Shown: positions 11,369 to 20,813 of the stretch, piece after piece
Layout of the letters: every line of letters begins with the position of its first letter
How positions within the stretch are numbered: the first letter of the stretch is position 1
Assembly: GCF_003122325.1 (NCBI RefSeq)
Contig: NZ_QFBC01000007.1
Coordinates: 124,001-188,000, forward strand
Direction of reading: 5' to 3'
From: Rhizobium album
GTDB taxonomy: Bacteria; Pseudomonadota; Alphaproteobacteria; Rhizobiales; Rhizobiaceae
Length of the DNA: 64,000 nt
Position numbers and translations under genes: made by a program
The notes under the pieces: generated by a model
The model's database searches: none
What the model saw: the letters and a program-made list of their open reading frames with translations, nothing else
What the model was told of the DNA's origin: nothing

Positions 11369-12166
11369 TTACGTCCGCTCGACCTCCAGCCGATAGAACA
11401 GTTCTGCTGCCGCAAAGCGGGCCGCCTCGTCGTCACCATCCGCCTTGAACCGGCTGCCAAGACCGGCATAATCCGCATCCGTTTGCGCAACGAAGTGGCG
11501 CAGGCACGACGGCAAGGATACCTCGCCCATTTCCCGCGACGTCTTCTTGAGCGCGATGAGCCGCAGGATCTCGTCGCGCACATTCTGCGGCACGGAGGCG
11601 CCTTCAAGGCATTCCAGCATGTTCATCGGCGGCAGGGCGGAAAAATCGCGGTCGCTCATCCATTGCAGCGCCACGGCCGGGCGAACCGCATAAAGAAATC
11701 TCTTCAGCTTGACCTCTTTGAGATCCCTCTCCGGCGCATGTTCGCGCAACAGGCCGGCATAATGACGGGCGACCCGCTGCGGCTGCATGATCTCCTCCAG
11801 CAGTCTGGAAAGCCGGTCGCGAAAATCCGGCTCCTCTTCGTAGACCAGCGGCGACTTGAGCCATTCGACGATCACCGCATTGCCCTTCAGGGCCAGCAGC
11901 AATGCCTTTCGCAAGTCCCAGCCGCCGGTATCGATGTCGCCGACGATCGGGAACTCGATGACATCGCGGCGCGGACGGAATTCGAGATGCTGCCGCACGG
12001 GGCGGACATAGACGAAGCGGCAGTCGAAATCGCTGTCAGGCGACGGAAAACCCCATGCCCGGCTGCCGCTTTCCACCGCAAAGCCGATCCGGCATCCTTC
12101 GGCGCGGACACTGTCGAGGCGCTGGCGGATTTCGCTTGCGGCTTCTTCCGTCAACCCCTCGAACAT
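11369..12166 (-). CDS. RlaP-type nucleotidyltransferase (DNA polymerase beta superfamily)
   Basis: The 265-residue protein shows the minimal nucleotidyltransferase signature at residues 33-48: GSRAWG followed by DSDFDCR, the two aspartates expected to bind metal. The conserved HAPERDLKEVKLKRFLYAVRP region fits the COG3541/RlaP family, which is often linked to RNA repair. No RNA ligase or 3'-phosphatase partner is visible nearby. It starts only 4 bases after the sdhB stop, so it is probably transcribed with sdhCDAB, a placement not explained by its predicted chemistry. Substrate unknown. Confidence 0.8.
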   Translation of the reverse strand: MFEGLTEEAASEIRQRLDSVRAEGCRIGFAVESGSRAWGFPSPDSDFDCRFVYVRPVRQHLEFRPRRDVIEFPIVGDIDTGGWDLRKALLLALKGNAVIVEWLKSPLVYEEEPDFRDRLSRLLEEIMQPQRVARHYAGLLREHAPERDLKEVKLKRFLYAVRPAVALQWMSDRDFSALPPMNMLECLEGASVPQNVRDEILRLIALKKTSREMGEVSLPSCLRHFVAQTDADYAGLGSRFKADGDDEAARFAAAELFYRLEVERT

Positions 12167-12170
12167 GGTG

Positions 12171-12950
12171 TCAGACCCGGCGTTCGACCATCATCTTCTT
12201 GATTTCGGCAATCGCCTTGGCCGGGTTCAGCCCCTTCGGGCAGGCCTGGGCGCAGTTCATGATCGTGTGGCAACGATAAAGCCGGAACGGATCCTCGAGA
12301 TTGTCGAGACGCTCGCCCTTGGCTTCGTCGCGGCTGTCGATCAGCCAGCGATAGGCCTGCAGCAGCACGGCCGGGCCGAGATAACGGTCGCCGTTCCACC
12401 AGTAGCTCGGACAGGAAGTCGAGCAGCAGGCGCAGAGGATGCATTCATAGAGACCGTCGAGCTTGAGGCGATCCTCGTGGCTCTGCTTCCATTCTTTCGC
12501 CGGCGCCGGCGAAACCGTCTTCAGCCAGGGCTCGATCGAGCGATGCTGGGCGTAGAAGTTGGTGAGATCGGGAACCAGATCCTTGACGACGGGCATATGC
12601 GGCAGCGGATAGACCTTCACCGTACCCTTGATCTCTTCGAGACCCTTGGTGCAGGCGAGCGTATTCGTGCCGTCGATGTTCATGGCACAGGAGCCGCAGA
12701 TGCCCTCGCGACAGGAACGGCGCAACGTCAGCGTCGGGTCGATCTTGTTCTTGATGTAGAGCAGACCGTCGAGCACCATCGGGCCGCAATCGTCGACGTC
12801 GATGTAATAGGTATCGATGCTCGGGTTCTGGCCGTCATCCGGATTCCAGCGGTAGATGCGGAATTCCCTCGTGTGCCGCGCACCCTCGGGCTTCGGCCAC
12901 ACCTTGCCTTCGTTGATCTTCGAATTTTTGGGGAGAGCAAGTTCAACCAT
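12171..12950 (-). CDS. sdhB: succinate dehydrogenase iron-sulfur subunit
   Basis: SdhB passes electrons from FAD to ubiquinone through three Fe-S clusters. The 259 residues contain the plant-type [2Fe-2S] ligands in CREGICGSC plus a later Cys (TLAC), the 4Fe-4S set in [11 protein letters not shown] and the final cluster ligands in [17 protein letters not shown]. Length and order are typical. It lies 15 bases behind sdhA and 4 bases ahead of the RlaP-like gene. Confidence 0.98.
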   Translation of the reverse strand: MVELALPKNSKINEGKVWPKPEGARHTREFRIYRWNPDDGQNPSIDTYYIDVDDCGPMVLDGLLYIKNKIDPTLTLRRSCREGICGSCAMNIDGTNTLACTKGLEEIKGTVKVYPLPHMPVVKDLVPDLTNFYAQHRSIEPWLKTVSPAPAKEWKQSHEDRLKLDGLYECILCACCSTSCPSYWWNGDRYLGPAVLLQAYRWLIDSRDEAKGERLDNLEDPFRLYRCHTIMNCAQACPKGLNPAKAIAEIKKMMVERRV

Positions 12951-12965
12951 GTCAAAATCCTCGGA

Positions 12966-14807
12966 TCAATAGACGCGCGCCTTCGGGGCGATCTTCTTGG
13001 GGTCGATGCCTTCGGCGATCAGTTCGGTGTGAACCGGGCGGTAGTCGAGCCTGACGTCGCCGGCCTCATTGACCCAGGCGAGCGTATGCTTGCGCCAGTT
13101 CTCGTCGTCGCGTCCGGCAAACGGGCCGCTGGTGTAGTCCTCGCGGGCATGCGAGCCGCGGCTTTCCTTGCGGGCCTCGGCGCCGTAGACCGTGGTGATG
13201 GCGTTGGCCATCAGGTTTTCCAGCTCCAGCGTCTCGACCAGGTCGGAGTTCCAGACCAGCGAACGGTCGGTGACCTTGACGTCGGGCAGCTCCTTCCAGA
13301 TCGCCGAGATGCGCTTGCAGCCGGATTCCAGCGATTCCTGGGTGCGGAACACGGCGGCGTCTTCCTGCATGACGCGCTGCATCTTGTCGCGCAGCACCGC
13401 CGTCGGCGTGCCGCCGTTGGCGTAACGCAGGCGGTCGAAGCGCTCCATGATCTTATCGCAGGCAGCCGTGTTGAGCGCCGGCACCGGTTCGGCCTTGTCG
13501 ATGACCTGGCCGGCGCGGATGGCCGCGGCACGACCGAAGACGACGAGGTCGATCAGCGAGTTGGAGCCGAGACGATTGGCGCCGTGCACCGAAGCGCAGC
13601 CGGCTTCGCCGACGGCCATCAGGCCGGGCGCGATGCGTTCCGGATTGTTGCTGTCGGCATTCAGCACTTCACCCCAATAATTGGTCGGCACGCCGCCCAT
13701 ATTGTAATGCACGGTCGGCAGAACCGGGATCGGTTCGCGCGTCACATCGACGCCGGCAAAGATCTTTGCCGATTCCGAGATGCCGGGCAGGCGTTCATGA
13801 AGGACGGCCGGGTCGAGATGGTCGAGATGCAGGAAGATGTGGTCCTTGTTCCTGCCGACGCCGCGGCCTTCGCGGATTTCCATGGTCATGCAACGCGAAA
13901 CGACGTCGCGCGAGGCAAGGTCCTTGGCGGACGGCGCGTAACGCTCCATGAAGCGCTCGCCCTCGGAATTGACGAGGTAGCCGCCTTCACCGCGCGCGCC
14001 TTCGGTGATCAGACAGCCGGCACCATAGATGCCGGTCGGATGGAACTGTACGAACTCCATGTCCTGCAGCGGCAGGCCGGCGCGGGCGATCATGCCGCCG
14101 CCGTCGCCGGTGCAGGTGTGTGCCGAGGTGGCGGAGAAATAGGCGCGGCCATAACCGCCGGTCGCCAGCACCACCATCTTGGCAGAGAAACGATGGATCG
14201 TGCCGTCGTCCAGGCACCAGGCGACGACGCCGGTGCAGCGGCCGTCATCCGACATGATCAGATCGAGGGCGAAATATTCGATGAAGAATTCGGCATTGTT
14301 GCGCAACGACTGGCCGTAGAGCGTGTGCAGGATGGCGTGGCCGGTGCGGTCGGCTGCAGCACAGGTGCGCTGCACCGGCGGGCCTTCGCCATAGTTCTGC
14401 ATGTGGCCGCCGAAGGGGCGCTGGTAGATCTTGCCTTCTTCGTTTCGCGAGAAGGGCACGCCGTAATGCTCGAGTTCATAGACCGCCTTCGGCGCCTCCA
14501 TGGCGAGATATTGCATGGCGTCGACGTCGCCGAGCCAGTCGGACCCCTTGACGGTGTCGTAGAGGTGCCACTGCCAGCTGTCGGGCGTCATGTTCTGCAG
14601 CGAGGCGGCGATACCGCCCTGGGCGGCAACGGTGTGCGAGCGGGTCGGGAAGACCTTGGTGATGCAGGCGGTCTTGAAGCCCTGCTCGGCCATGCCGAGC
14701 GTGGCGCGCAGGCCGGCGCCGCCGGCGCCGACGACGATCACGTCATAAGCGTGATCGACATATTTATAAGCCTTGCCATTCTGAGCGAGGGACGGATTGG
14801 AAGCCAT
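12966..14807 (-). CDS. sdhA: succinate dehydrogenase flavoprotein subunit
   Basis: SdhA binds covalent FAD and oxidises succinate to fumarate. The ATG at 14807 (MASNPSLAQ) gives 613 residues; a start six codons upstream was judged less likely because 613 fits rhizobial SdhA. The dinucleotide-binding GAGGAGLRA is near residue 29, the flavinylated histidine is in SHTVAAQGG near residue 57, and the active-site region is [11 protein letters not shown]. It sits 7 bases from sdhD and 15 from sdhB within sdhCDAB. Confidence 0.98.
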   Translation of the reverse strand: MASNPSLAQNGKAYKYVDHAYDVIVVGAGGAGLRATLGMAEQGFKTACITKVFPTRSHTVAAQGGIAASLQNMTPDSWQWHLYDTVKGSDWLGDVDAMQYLAMEAPKAVYELEHYGVPFSRNEEGKIYQRPFGGHMQNYGEGPPVQRTCAAADRTGHAILHTLYGQSLRNNAEFFIEYFALDLIMSDDGRCTGVVAWCLDDGTIHRFSAKMVVLATGGYGRAYFSATSAHTCTGDGGGMIARAGLPLQDMEFVQFHPTGIYGAGCLITEGARGEGGYLVNSEGERFMERYAPSAKDLASRDVVSRCMTMEIREGRGVGRNKDHIFLHLDHLDPAVLHERLPGISESAKIFAGVDVTREPIPVLPTVHYNMGGVPTNYWGEVLNADSNNPERIAPGLMAVGEAGCASVHGANRLGSNSLIDLVVFGRAAAIRAGQVIDKAEPVPALNTAACDKIMERFDRLRYANGGTPTAVLRDKMQRVMQEDAAVFRTQESLESGCKRISAIWKELPDVKVTDRSLVWNSDLVETLELENLMANAITTVYGAEARKESRGSHAREDYTSGPFAGRDDENWRKHTLAWVNEAGDVRLDYRPVHTELIAEGIDPKKIAPKARVY

Positions 14808-14814
14808 GATCGGA

Positions 14815-15195
14815 TTACCCTGCAAATGCGATTTTCAGAATGGCGAAAAGACAGAGGCCCGCCACCGCGAAAGCGAAGAAGGTATTCAACATCACCAGGA
14901 TGATCTTGGTGCCTTCCGAATGAATATAGTCCTCGATGATCACCTGCATGCCGAGCTTCATGTGGATCGTGGCGGAGAGCACCACAAGGCCCATGACGAC
15001 GGCAACGAAAGGATTGGCAAGCGCGGCGACGACATCCGCATAGGGCGCGCCGGCATGGATCAGCAGGAAGATGACGAAGAAGGTCAGAAGCGGCACGTTG
15101 GCAACGGCCGTCAGCCGCTGGCGCCAGAAATGCTCCGTGCCGTCCTTGGCCGAACCAAGGCCGCGAACTTTGCCGAGAGGCGTACGCATATCCAT
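14815..15195 (-). CDS. sdhD: succinate dehydrogenase membrane anchor subunit
   Basis: This 126-residue protein has three predicted membrane helices (about 35-55, 60-85 and 100-124). It has the [18 protein letters not shown] segment typical of SdhD, which supplies haem and quinone contacts. It lies 12 bases downstream of sdhC and 7 bases upstream of sdhA, the canonical sdhCDAB order. Confidence 0.96.
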   Translation of the reverse strand: MDMRTPLGKVRGLGSAKDGTEHFWRQRLTAVANVPLLTFFVIFLLIHAGAPYADVVAALANPFVAVVMGLVVLSATIHMKLGMQVIIEDYIHSEGTKIILVMLNTFFAFAVAGLCLFAILKIAFAG

Positions 15196-15207
15196 GAGAA
15201 TGTCCTC

Positions 15208-15600
15208 TTAGCGAATGAGAAGGCCGATCACCCAGACCAGCACGGTGAGACAGATCGAGACGACGGTCGAGACCTTGACGAGCTTGGTGGTGAAGTGTTT
15301 TTCGAAACCATAGCCCAGATCCCACATGAAGTGGCGCAGGCCGCCGAGCATGTGGTGGATGAGCGCCCAGGTGTAACCGAACAGGATCAGCCGGCCGATG
15401 ATGGTGCCCATGAACCAGTTGGCCCATTCGAAATAGGCTTCGCCCGAAGCCGCCGCCACCAGCCACCAGACGACCAGAAGCGTGCCGAAGTAGAGCGCGC
15501 CGCCGGTAATGCGGTGCACAATCGACATGAGCATGGTGGGGATCAGCTTGTAAACTTGCAGATGCGGCGACAGGGGCCGGTTGTTTGTCACGTTCGCCAT
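15208..15600 (-). CDS. sdhC: succinate dehydrogenase cytochrome b556 subunit
   Basis: SdhC is the first gene of sdhCDAB. The 130-residue protein has the family start NRPLSPHLQVYKL (residues 6-18), the SIVHRITG quinone/haem segment and the LIHHMLGGLRHFMWD haem-ligand segment, with three membrane helices. A CGAGG ribosome-binding site lies a few bases upstream of the ATG at 15600. The promoter must lie in the 310-base divergent gap to the next gene. Confidence 0.97.
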   Translation of the reverse strand: MANVTNNRPLSPHLQVYKLIPTMLMSIVHRITGGALYFGTLLVVWWLVAAASGEAYFEWANWFMGTIIGRLILFGYTWALIHHMLGGLRHFMWDLGYGFEKHFTTKLVKVSTVVSICLTVLVWVIGLLIR

Positions 15601-15910
15601 CTAAACCTCGCGGCGTTACGGGTGCGCTCCGATTTTTCGGGCTTCATTGCCTGGGGACAACGCACGGTGCGGAATTTTCATGTGCGTTGCATCAAAAGCG
15701 ACGTTTAATCACCGATGGGCGGTACGACAAGCGGAATTGATGCAGGTTTAAAATTTAATCGATTGGGTTTGAAACTCCCTTAATACCAAGGTCTAAAAGC
15801 ACGCTTGCACCTGCCATCGGGTGAAAAAATCCATCGCAGCCGTGACATATGCCAAAAAATGCGGCAAATTGGCTTTAACCTTTTGTTAACGTGTCATCGG
15901 AGGTCCGGGC
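15601..15910. other. 310-base divergent intergenic region (sdhC / small secreted protein)
   Basis: This gap separates sdhC (minus) from the secreted-protein gene at 15911 (plus), so it should hold both promoters. It contains AT-rich tracts (about 15745-15790) and the TTAA-N7-TTAA box at 15875-15890. I see no open reading frame with coding character, no riboswitch and no clear terminator. Confidence 0.6.
15875..15890 (+). promoter_or_regulatory. CtrA-like box TTAACCTTTTGTTAAC
   Basis: The site matches the alphaproteobacterial CtrA consensus TTAA-N7-TTAA, with the full TTAACC first half. It lies 20 bases upstream of the ATG at 15911. At that distance, occupancy would overlap the promoter core or start site, suggesting repression rather than classical -35 activation. 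The match is direct; the regulator and effect are inferred. Confidence 0.5.
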
Positions 15911-16255
15911 ATGGTTTTGCGTCGCTCGCTGGTAACGCCGCTGCTTTCCGCCGTTTTTGTTGGTCTGCTCGCCCTACCGGTTTCGGCCGGGGACCGTCAC
16001 CACAGGCATCACGCCGACCGATCCTCCGGCATCGTGCATTCCGGCCTTCCGTCGATCATCCCCGGACTGGGCACCTATGCCGGCGCGATCTCGGGACGGA
16101 AGGTCCGCGGCAACGGCATCTATTTTTCCTATGACGGTTATCTCAGCCGAAACGGCGCGGCCGGATACCGGCGGCCGGCGGCAAAGATCATCGATGTCTC
16201 GGCAAAAAAGAGCGCCTGCTCCTACGAAGCCGGCGTCTGCGTCGTCCGGCCCTGA
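15911..16255 (+). CDS. small secreted hypothetical protein
   Basis: This 114-residue protein has a clear signal peptide (residues 1-26, cleavage near VSA-G) and a His-rich start to the mature chain (HHRHH). A Gly/Tyr-rich central part is followed by two cysteines near the C-terminus in CSYEAGVC, possibly a disulfide. A strong GGAGG ribosome-binding site sits 8 bases before the ATG. It ends back-to-back with the convergent methyltransferase gene. I do not recognise the family; a periplasmic or surface role, perhaps metal-related from the histidines, is speculation. Confidence 0.75.
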   Translation: MVLRRSLVTPLLSAVFVGLLALPVSAGDRHHRHHADRSSGIVHSGLPSIIPGLGTYAGAISGRKVRGNGIYFSYDGYLSRNGAAGYRRPAAKIIDVSAKKSACSYEAGVCVVRP

Positions 16256-16906
16256 TCAATCCGCGGCAAACCGCCAGACGGTGGTCTTCTTGACGTCGCT
16301 GTCCTCCAGCACCCGCGTCACCGGCACCTGATAGGTGGCGCAGGCCGTCAGCTGCTGTTTCGGCAAATAGGCGCGGCCGGGATCGCCGACCAGCACCACC
16401 TTGCCCTGCCGGCACAAGCCTTCGAACCAGGGCACGAGCGCCCTGGCAAAATCGCTGTCGTAAAAGACGTCACCGGCCAGCACCACGTCGGCATCGACCG
16501 GACGTCCGACCAGATCCTCCCCGAAAAAACCGATCTCGACGCCGTTGGCGGCGGCATTCAGGGCAATCGCCGTACGGGTCCAGGGATCGATATCGGCCGC
16601 AAGCACGTCGGCCGCACCTGCCATCTTCGCCGCAATCGCCACCAGTCCCGAACCGCTGGCGAAATCCAGCACGTTTTTGCCCCGCACGATCTCGGGATGA
16701 TCGAGGATATAGCGGGCAAGTCCTTGCCCGCCGGCCCAGGCAAACGCCCAGAAGGGCGGCGGCAGGCCGATATCCTGAAGCTCCTCCTCGGTCTTCAGCC
16801 AGAGATCGTGCACCTCGCTTGCCAGGTGCAGGCGGATTTCCGGCACATGCGGCGGCGCGATCAGGCTGGTATTGCCGAGGATGAAGGTTTCGGGATCGGT
16901 CTTCAC
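16256..16906 (-). CDS. class I SAM-dependent protein methyltransferase (ETFB lysine methyltransferase-like)
   Basis: This 216-residue seven-beta-strand methyltransferase starts at GTG 16906 with GAAGG upstream. SAM-binding motif I is DFASGSGLVAIAA, the acidic loop is AADIDPW, and the post-II motif is DVFYD, matching the DxxY of the METTL20/ETFBKMT group. An Agrobacterium member of that group methylates the beta subunit of electron transfer flavoprotein. It is the last gene of tsaD-gpsA-YciI-EVE, 9 bases after the EVE gene. The family is firm; ETFB as substrate is inference. Confidence 0.85.
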   Translation of the reverse strand: MKTDPETFILGNTSLIAPPHVPEIRLHLASEVHDLWLKTEEELQDIGLPPPFWAFAWAGGQGLARYILDHPEIVRGKNVLDFASGSGLVAIAAKMAGAADVLAADIDPWTRTAIALNAAANGVEIGFFGEDLVGRPVDADVVLAGDVFYDSDFARALVPWFEGLCRQGKVVLVGDPGRAYLPKQQLTACATYQVPVTRVLEDSDVKKTTVWRFAAD

Positions 16907-16915
16907 GGCCGGCCT

Positions 16916-17347
16916 TCAGAGCGGCGGATTGTCGAGACCGCCGAGACGGCAGATCTCCAGATATTCCTCGTCGGTCACCGGCTGGACGGATAGCCGCATC
17001 GAGGTGACGAGCGACATCTTCTCGAAGGCCGGATTGGCCTTGATATCCTTGAGCGATACCGGCTTCGGCATGTCGCAGACGGCGCGGATATCGACACAAT
17101 CCCACTTCGGGTCGCCCTTGGCGGTGGAATCCGGATGGCTCAGCGCGCAGACCTCGACGATGCCGACGATCTCCAGCCCTTCGTTCGAATGGTAGAAGAA
17201 CCCCTTCTCGCCGATCTGCATCGCCCGCATGTTGTTGCGGGCGAGGTAGTTGCGGACGCCGGTCCATTCCGTGCCTTTTTCACCGGCGGCCTTCTGCTGT
17301 TCCCAGGACCAGCTCGACGGCTCGGATTTGTAAAGCCAGTGCGCCAT
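16916..17347 (-). CDS. EVE domain-containing protein
   Basis: The 143-residue protein is a single EVE/PUA-like domain. It has the opening WLYKSEPSSWSW (residues 3-14), the GTEWTGVRNYLARNNMRAM segment and the GEKGFFYHS strand that build the modified-base-binding pocket. EVE proteins bind modified cytosine or other marked nucleotides in DNA or RNA. Here it sits in a housekeeping operon 6 bases from a YciI gene rather than in a restriction context. Its ligand is unknown. Confidence 0.93.
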   Translation of the reverse strand: MAHWLYKSEPSSWSWEQQKAAGEKGTEWTGVRNYLARNNMRAMQIGEKGFFYHSNEGLEIVGIVEVCALSHPDSTAKGDPKWDCVDIRAVCDMPKPVSLKDIKANPAFEKMSLVTSMRLSVQPVTDEEYLEICRLGGLDNPPL

Positions 17348-17353
17348 GACGCC

Positions 17354-17647
17354 TTATGCCTCCGGATTGTTGAAGACCCAGTTGTAGGGCTTCACCTCGA
17401 CCGTCTCGAACAGGCCGGCCTTGGTATAGGGATCGGCATCGGCAATCGCCTGCGCGGCTTCGATGCTGTCGGCCTTGACGATCACCAGGCTGCCGCACGG
17501 CTTGCCGTCGGCATCGAGGAAGGGACCGGCGATCTTCAGCGTGCCCTCGGCATTGAGCTTGTTGAGGTGCTCGACATGCGCCGGGCGGGTTTCCATCCGG
17601 ACGTTCAGGTGGCCGGGCTTGTCGGTGCAGATAAAGGCAAAAAGCAT
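17354..17647 (-). CDS. YciI family protein
   Basis: The 97-residue ferredoxin-like alpha/beta barrel protein has the YciI hallmarks: an N-terminal FAFICTDKPG strand, RPAHVEHLNKL with the conserved histidine, and GSLVIVKADS followed by the DPYTKAGLFE segment. The biochemical role of YciI is not established. It has an AGGAG ribosome-binding site 7 bases before the ATG and lies 25 bases downstream of gpsA in the same operon. Confidence 0.95.
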   Translation of the reverse strand: MLFAFICTDKPGHLNVRMETRPAHVEHLNKLNAEGTLKIAGPFLDADGKPCGSLVIVKADSIEAAQAIADADPYTKAGLFETVEVKPYNWVFNNPEA

Positions 17648-17672
17648 GGGTTTCTCCTGATTGAAGTGGGTG

Positions 17673-18668
17673 TCATTCCGTGGTGATCGGCCGCGTCATC
17701 AGCTGCTCGGTGGCGGCCCTGACGTCGAGGCGACCATCGATGATCGCCGCGACCGCCTCCGTCACCGGCATGTCGATCGACAGCCCTTCCGCCAGGCGGG
17801 CGGCAACGGAAGCCGCAAAGGCGCCCTCCACCAGCCCGCCGCGCGTGACGTCGAGCGGCTCGCCGCGGCCGAGCGACATGCCGAAACGCAGGTTACGGGA
17901 TTGATGGCTGGTCGCCGTCAACACCAGGTCGCCGAGGCCCGAAAGACCGCGCACCGTATCCGCCTCGCCGCCTTCGGCAACGATCAGCCGCGACATTTCC
18001 GCAAGTCCGCGGGCAATCAGTGCCGCCCGCGCCGAATCACCCAGCCCGGCACCCTCGACGATGCCGCAGGCGATCGCCAGCACGTTCTTGAGCGCCCCGC
18101 CAAGCTGCACGCCGATGCGGTCCGCCGAGGCGTAAAGCCGGAAGGTCGGTCCGGATATGGCATGCGCCAACCGTTCCGCCACGGCGATATCGGCGGCGGC
18201 GACCGACATGGCGGTCGGCAGGCCGCGGGCGATATCGGCGGCAAAACCGGGGCCGGAGAGAACCGCGACGGGGTGATGCGGCAATTCCTGCTCCAGCACC
18301 GTGGTCAAGAGCCGGCCGGATGCCCGGTCGATACCCTTGGCGCAGGTGACGACGACAGCGCCCTGCGCAAGATAGGGACCATACTGGCGTGCGGCCTCGA
18401 CCTGCGCCTGCGACGGCATGACGAAAAGCACGATGGTGGCATCGGCCAGCACATCCGGCTCGGCGGAATAGGCGAGGTCGTCCGGCAGGCGGATGCCCGG
18501 CAGCGCCGCCTCGTGGACACCGTCGGCCCTGAGGTCCGCCATCAGCGAGACGTCGCGGCCAAGCAATATGACGTCTGAGCGTCCGGCCTGGGCGATGACG
18601 GCGGCAAGCGCCGTGCCGAAGGCGCCGGCGCCGATGACGACGATCTTTTCCCGTTGCCCGCCCGTCAT
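17673..18668 (-). CDS. gpsA: glycerol-3-phosphate dehydrogenase [NAD(P)+]
   Basis: GpsA reduces dihydroxyacetone phosphate to sn-glycerol-3-phosphate for phospholipid synthesis. The ATG at 18668 overlaps the tsaD stop (ATGA) and gives 331 residues; the longer frame extending upstream is only the antisense of tsaD sequence and was rejected. The NAD(P) motif [10 protein letters not shown] is at residues 13-22 and the catalytic lysine is in [13 protein letters not shown] near 200. The coupling to tsaD is common in alphaproteobacteria. Confidence 0.97.
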   Translation of the reverse strand: MTGGQREKIVVIGAGAFGTALAAVIAQAGRSDVILLGRDVSLMADLRADGVHEAALPGIRLPDDLAYSAEPDVLADATIVLFVMPSQAQVEAARQYGPYLAQGAVVVTCAKGIDRASGRLLTTVLEQELPHHPVAVLSGPGFAADIARGLPTAMSVAAADIAVAERLAHAISGPTFRLYASADRIGVQLGGALKNVLAIACGIVEGAGLGDSARAALIARGLAEMSRLIVAEGGEADTVRGLSGLGDLVLTATSHQSRNLRFGMSLGRGEPLDVTRGGLVEGAFAASVAARLAEGLSIDMPVTEAVAAIIDGRLDVRAATEQLMTRPITTE

Positions 18669-19759
18669 GCCTTGGCTCCCCGCTTGCCGAAACCCACCAG
18701 CGTTTCCGCCTTGGCATCCAGCGGCCAGCGGGAACGCGGTGCCGTCGCCAGATCGTCGGAGGGCAGGCCTTCCGCCAGCCGTTCCAGCCCGGCCCAGGCG
18801 ATCATCGCCGCATTGTCGGTGCACAATCGCAGCGGCGGCGCGATGAAATCGAAGCCATGCTTGTTGCACAGCGCCTGCAGCGTGCCGCGCAAGACCTGGT
18901 TGGCGGCAACCCCGCCGGCCACCACCAGCGCCGGTTTCGCAACCGAGCCGAATTCTTCCCGGAAACGCGCAAGGCCACGGCCGATGCGGTCCTTCAGCGT
19001 GCGCGACACGGCATTCTGGAACGATGCGCAGATGTCGGCGATATCCTGCTCGGTCAGCGGCGCAATCGAGGTCGCCGCCTGGCGCACGGCGGTCTTCAAG
19101 CCCGAGAAGGAGAAGTCGAGCCGGACTTCGCCGACCAGTGGCCGCGGAAAGGAAAAGCGCTCCGGATTGCCCGTCAAAGCCGCCTTCTCCACCGCCGGAC
19201 CGCCGGGATAGGGCAGGCCGAGCAATTTCGCCGTCTTGTCGAAGGCCTCGCCCAGCGCGTCGTCGATCGTTGTGCCCCAACGCTCGTAGTTGCCGACGCC
19301 GCGCACCAGAATCAGTTGCGTATGACCGCCGGAGACCAGCAGCATGAGATAGGGGAAGCTGAGCCCGTCCGTCAGCCGCGCCGTCAAAGCGTGGCCTTCG
19401 AGGTGGTTGACGGCATAAAGCGGCTTGCCCGCCGCTCGCGCGATTGCCTTGCCGGTCATCAGCCCGACCAGCAAGCCGCCGATCAGCCCCGGCCCGGCGG
19501 TGGCGGCAATCGCATCGACATCGGCCAGCGACACTTTGGCACGCAGCAACGCTTCCTCGATCAGCGTATCGAGCGCTTCGACATGGGCACGCGCGGCAAT
19601 CTCCGGCACGACCCCGCCATAGGCGCTGTGTTCTTCGAGCTGGCTCAGCACCACGTCGGAAACGATCTCGCCACGACCGTCCGGGTGGCGCAACACCACG
19701 GCGGCGGCGGTTTCGTCGCAGCTTGTTTCGATGCCGAGAATACGGAGCGGTCTTACCAT
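18665..19759 (-). CDS. tsaD: tRNA N6-threonylcarbamoyladenosine transferase
   Basis: TsaD catalyses the final step of t6A37 tRNA modification. [17 protein letters not shown] marks the N-terminus, the metal-binding histidines are in NHLEGH, and [10 protein letters not shown] lies in the C-terminal ASKHA-fold domain. The ATG at 19759 gives 364 residues, the usual length; an in-frame ATG at 19786 would add nine residues and cannot be excluded, since neither has a strong ribosome-binding site. It is divergent from hemC with only about 70 bases between starts, so promoters must overlap. Confidence 0.96.
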   Translation of the reverse strand: MVRPLRILGIETSCDETAAAVVLRHPDGRGEIVSDVVLSQLEEHSAYGGVVPEIAARAHVEALDTLIEEALLRAKVSLADVDAIAATAGPGLIGGLLVGLMTGKAIARAAGKPLYAVNHLEGHALTARLTDGLSFPYLMLLVSGGHTQLILVRGVGNYERWGTTIDDALGEAFDKTAKLLGLPYPGGPAVEKAALTGNPERFSFPRPLVGEVRLDFSFSGLKTAVRQAATSIAPLTEQDIADICASFQNAVSRTLKDRIGRGLARFREEFGSVAKPALVVAGGVAANQVLRGTLQALCNKHGFDFIAPPLRLCTDNAAMIAWAGLERLAEGLPSDDLATAPRSRWPLDAKAETLVGFGKRGAKA

Positions 19760-19832
19760 GGGGTCGTCGTCGGATTGCAGTCGCATGTGAACCTGTTCTA
19801 TGGAGACTGTCGGTAACAACGGATCAGAGCGG

Positions 19833-20762
19833 ATGCAAACAAAACCTTTCCGGATCGGTACGCGCGGCAGCCCGCTGGCGCTCGCCCAGGCCCACGAAGC
19901 CCGAGACCGGCTGATGGCGGCGCACGGCTTTGCCGGCGACATGTTCGAGATCGTCGTGCTGTCGACCACCGGCGACCGGATCACCGACCGTTCCCTTTCC
20001 GAAATCGGCGGCAAGGGCCTGTTCACCCAGGAGCTGGAGGAACAGCTGACCTCCGGCGACCTGGATATCGCCGTGCATTCCTCCAAGGACATGCCGACGA
20101 CGCTGCCGGAAGGCCTGCACCTCTCCGCCTTCCTGCCGCGCGAAGATCCGCGCGACGCCGTGGTCGGCCGTACCGCGCCGAAGTTGACCGAACTGCCCGA
20201 GGGCGCCACCGTCGGCTCGTCGTCGCTGCGCCGGCAGGCGCTCATCCGCCGGCTGCGGCCGGATATCAACGTCATCACCTTTCGCGGCCTCGTCGATACG
20301 CGGCTGCGCAAGCTGGCCGAAGGCCAGGTAGATGCGACGCTGCTCGCCTTTGCCGGCCTCAAGCGGCTCGGCAAGCCGGATATCGTCACCGAGCTGCTCG
20401 ACCCCGCGGAATTCCCCCCTGCCCCGGCGCAGGGCGCGATCTGCATCGAAAGCCGCGTCAGTGACGACCGGATCCAGGCCCTGCTGTCGGCCATCAACCA
20501 CGCACCGACCTTCGACGCCGTGACCTGCGAACGTGCCTTCCTGTCGGCGCTCGACGGCTCCTGTCGGACCCCGATCGCCGGTTATGCCACCTGCGACGGG
20601 GAAGACCTGCATTTTTCCGGCATGGTTTTGAGCCCGGACGGCAGCCAGTCGCACCGGGTGGAGATGAGCGGAAAACGCAACGCCGCCGAAAAGCTGGGCT
20701 ACGACGCCGGCGAAAAGGTGCGTCACGATGCCGGTGCGGCTTTCTTCGAAGGATGGGGCTGA
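19833..20762 (+). CDS. hemC: hydroxymethylbilane synthase (porphobilinogen deaminase)
   Basis: HemC polymerises four porphobilinogens to hydroxymethylbilane. The ATG at 19833 ([19 protein letters not shown]) gives 309 residues and the canonical N-terminus; an upstream ATG at 19800 adds an unlikely 11 residues. The dipyrromethane-cofactor cysteine is in [10 protein letters not shown] near residue 245, and HSSKDMPT is the conserved active-site segment. hemD follows after 51 bases, so the two consecutive steps are encoded together. Confidence 0.97.
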   Translation: MQTKPFRIGTRGSPLALAQAHEARDRLMAAHGFAGDMFEIVVLSTTGDRITDRSLSEIGGKGLFTQELEEQLTSGDLDIAVHSSKDMPTTLPEGLHLSAFLPREDPRDAVVGRTAPKLTELPEGATVGSSSLRRQALIRRLRPDINVITFRGLVDTRLRKLAEGQVDATLLAFAGLKRLGKPDIVTELLDPAEFPPAPAQGAICIESRVSDDRIQALLSAINHAPTFDAVTCERAFLSALDGSCRTPIAGYATCDGEDLHFSGMVLSPDGSQSHRVEMSGKRNAAEKLGYDAGEKVRHDAGAAFFEGWG

Positions 20763-20813
20763 CGCAATTCCGGAAACGCCGGTAGCAGGCCACACACCGG
20801 CAAGGAGGGTTTC

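Noticed and set aside
12165-14903. Very long plus-strand open frame (about 900 codons) opposite sdhB-sdhA
   Set aside because: It is antisense to two unmistakable genes; high GC third positions create long frames on the opposite strand. No family motif or plausible start.
15745-15770. AT-rich stretch TTTAAAATTTAATC as another CtrA site
   Set aside because: TTAA spacing is 3 rather than 7 bases, so it does not fit the consensus.
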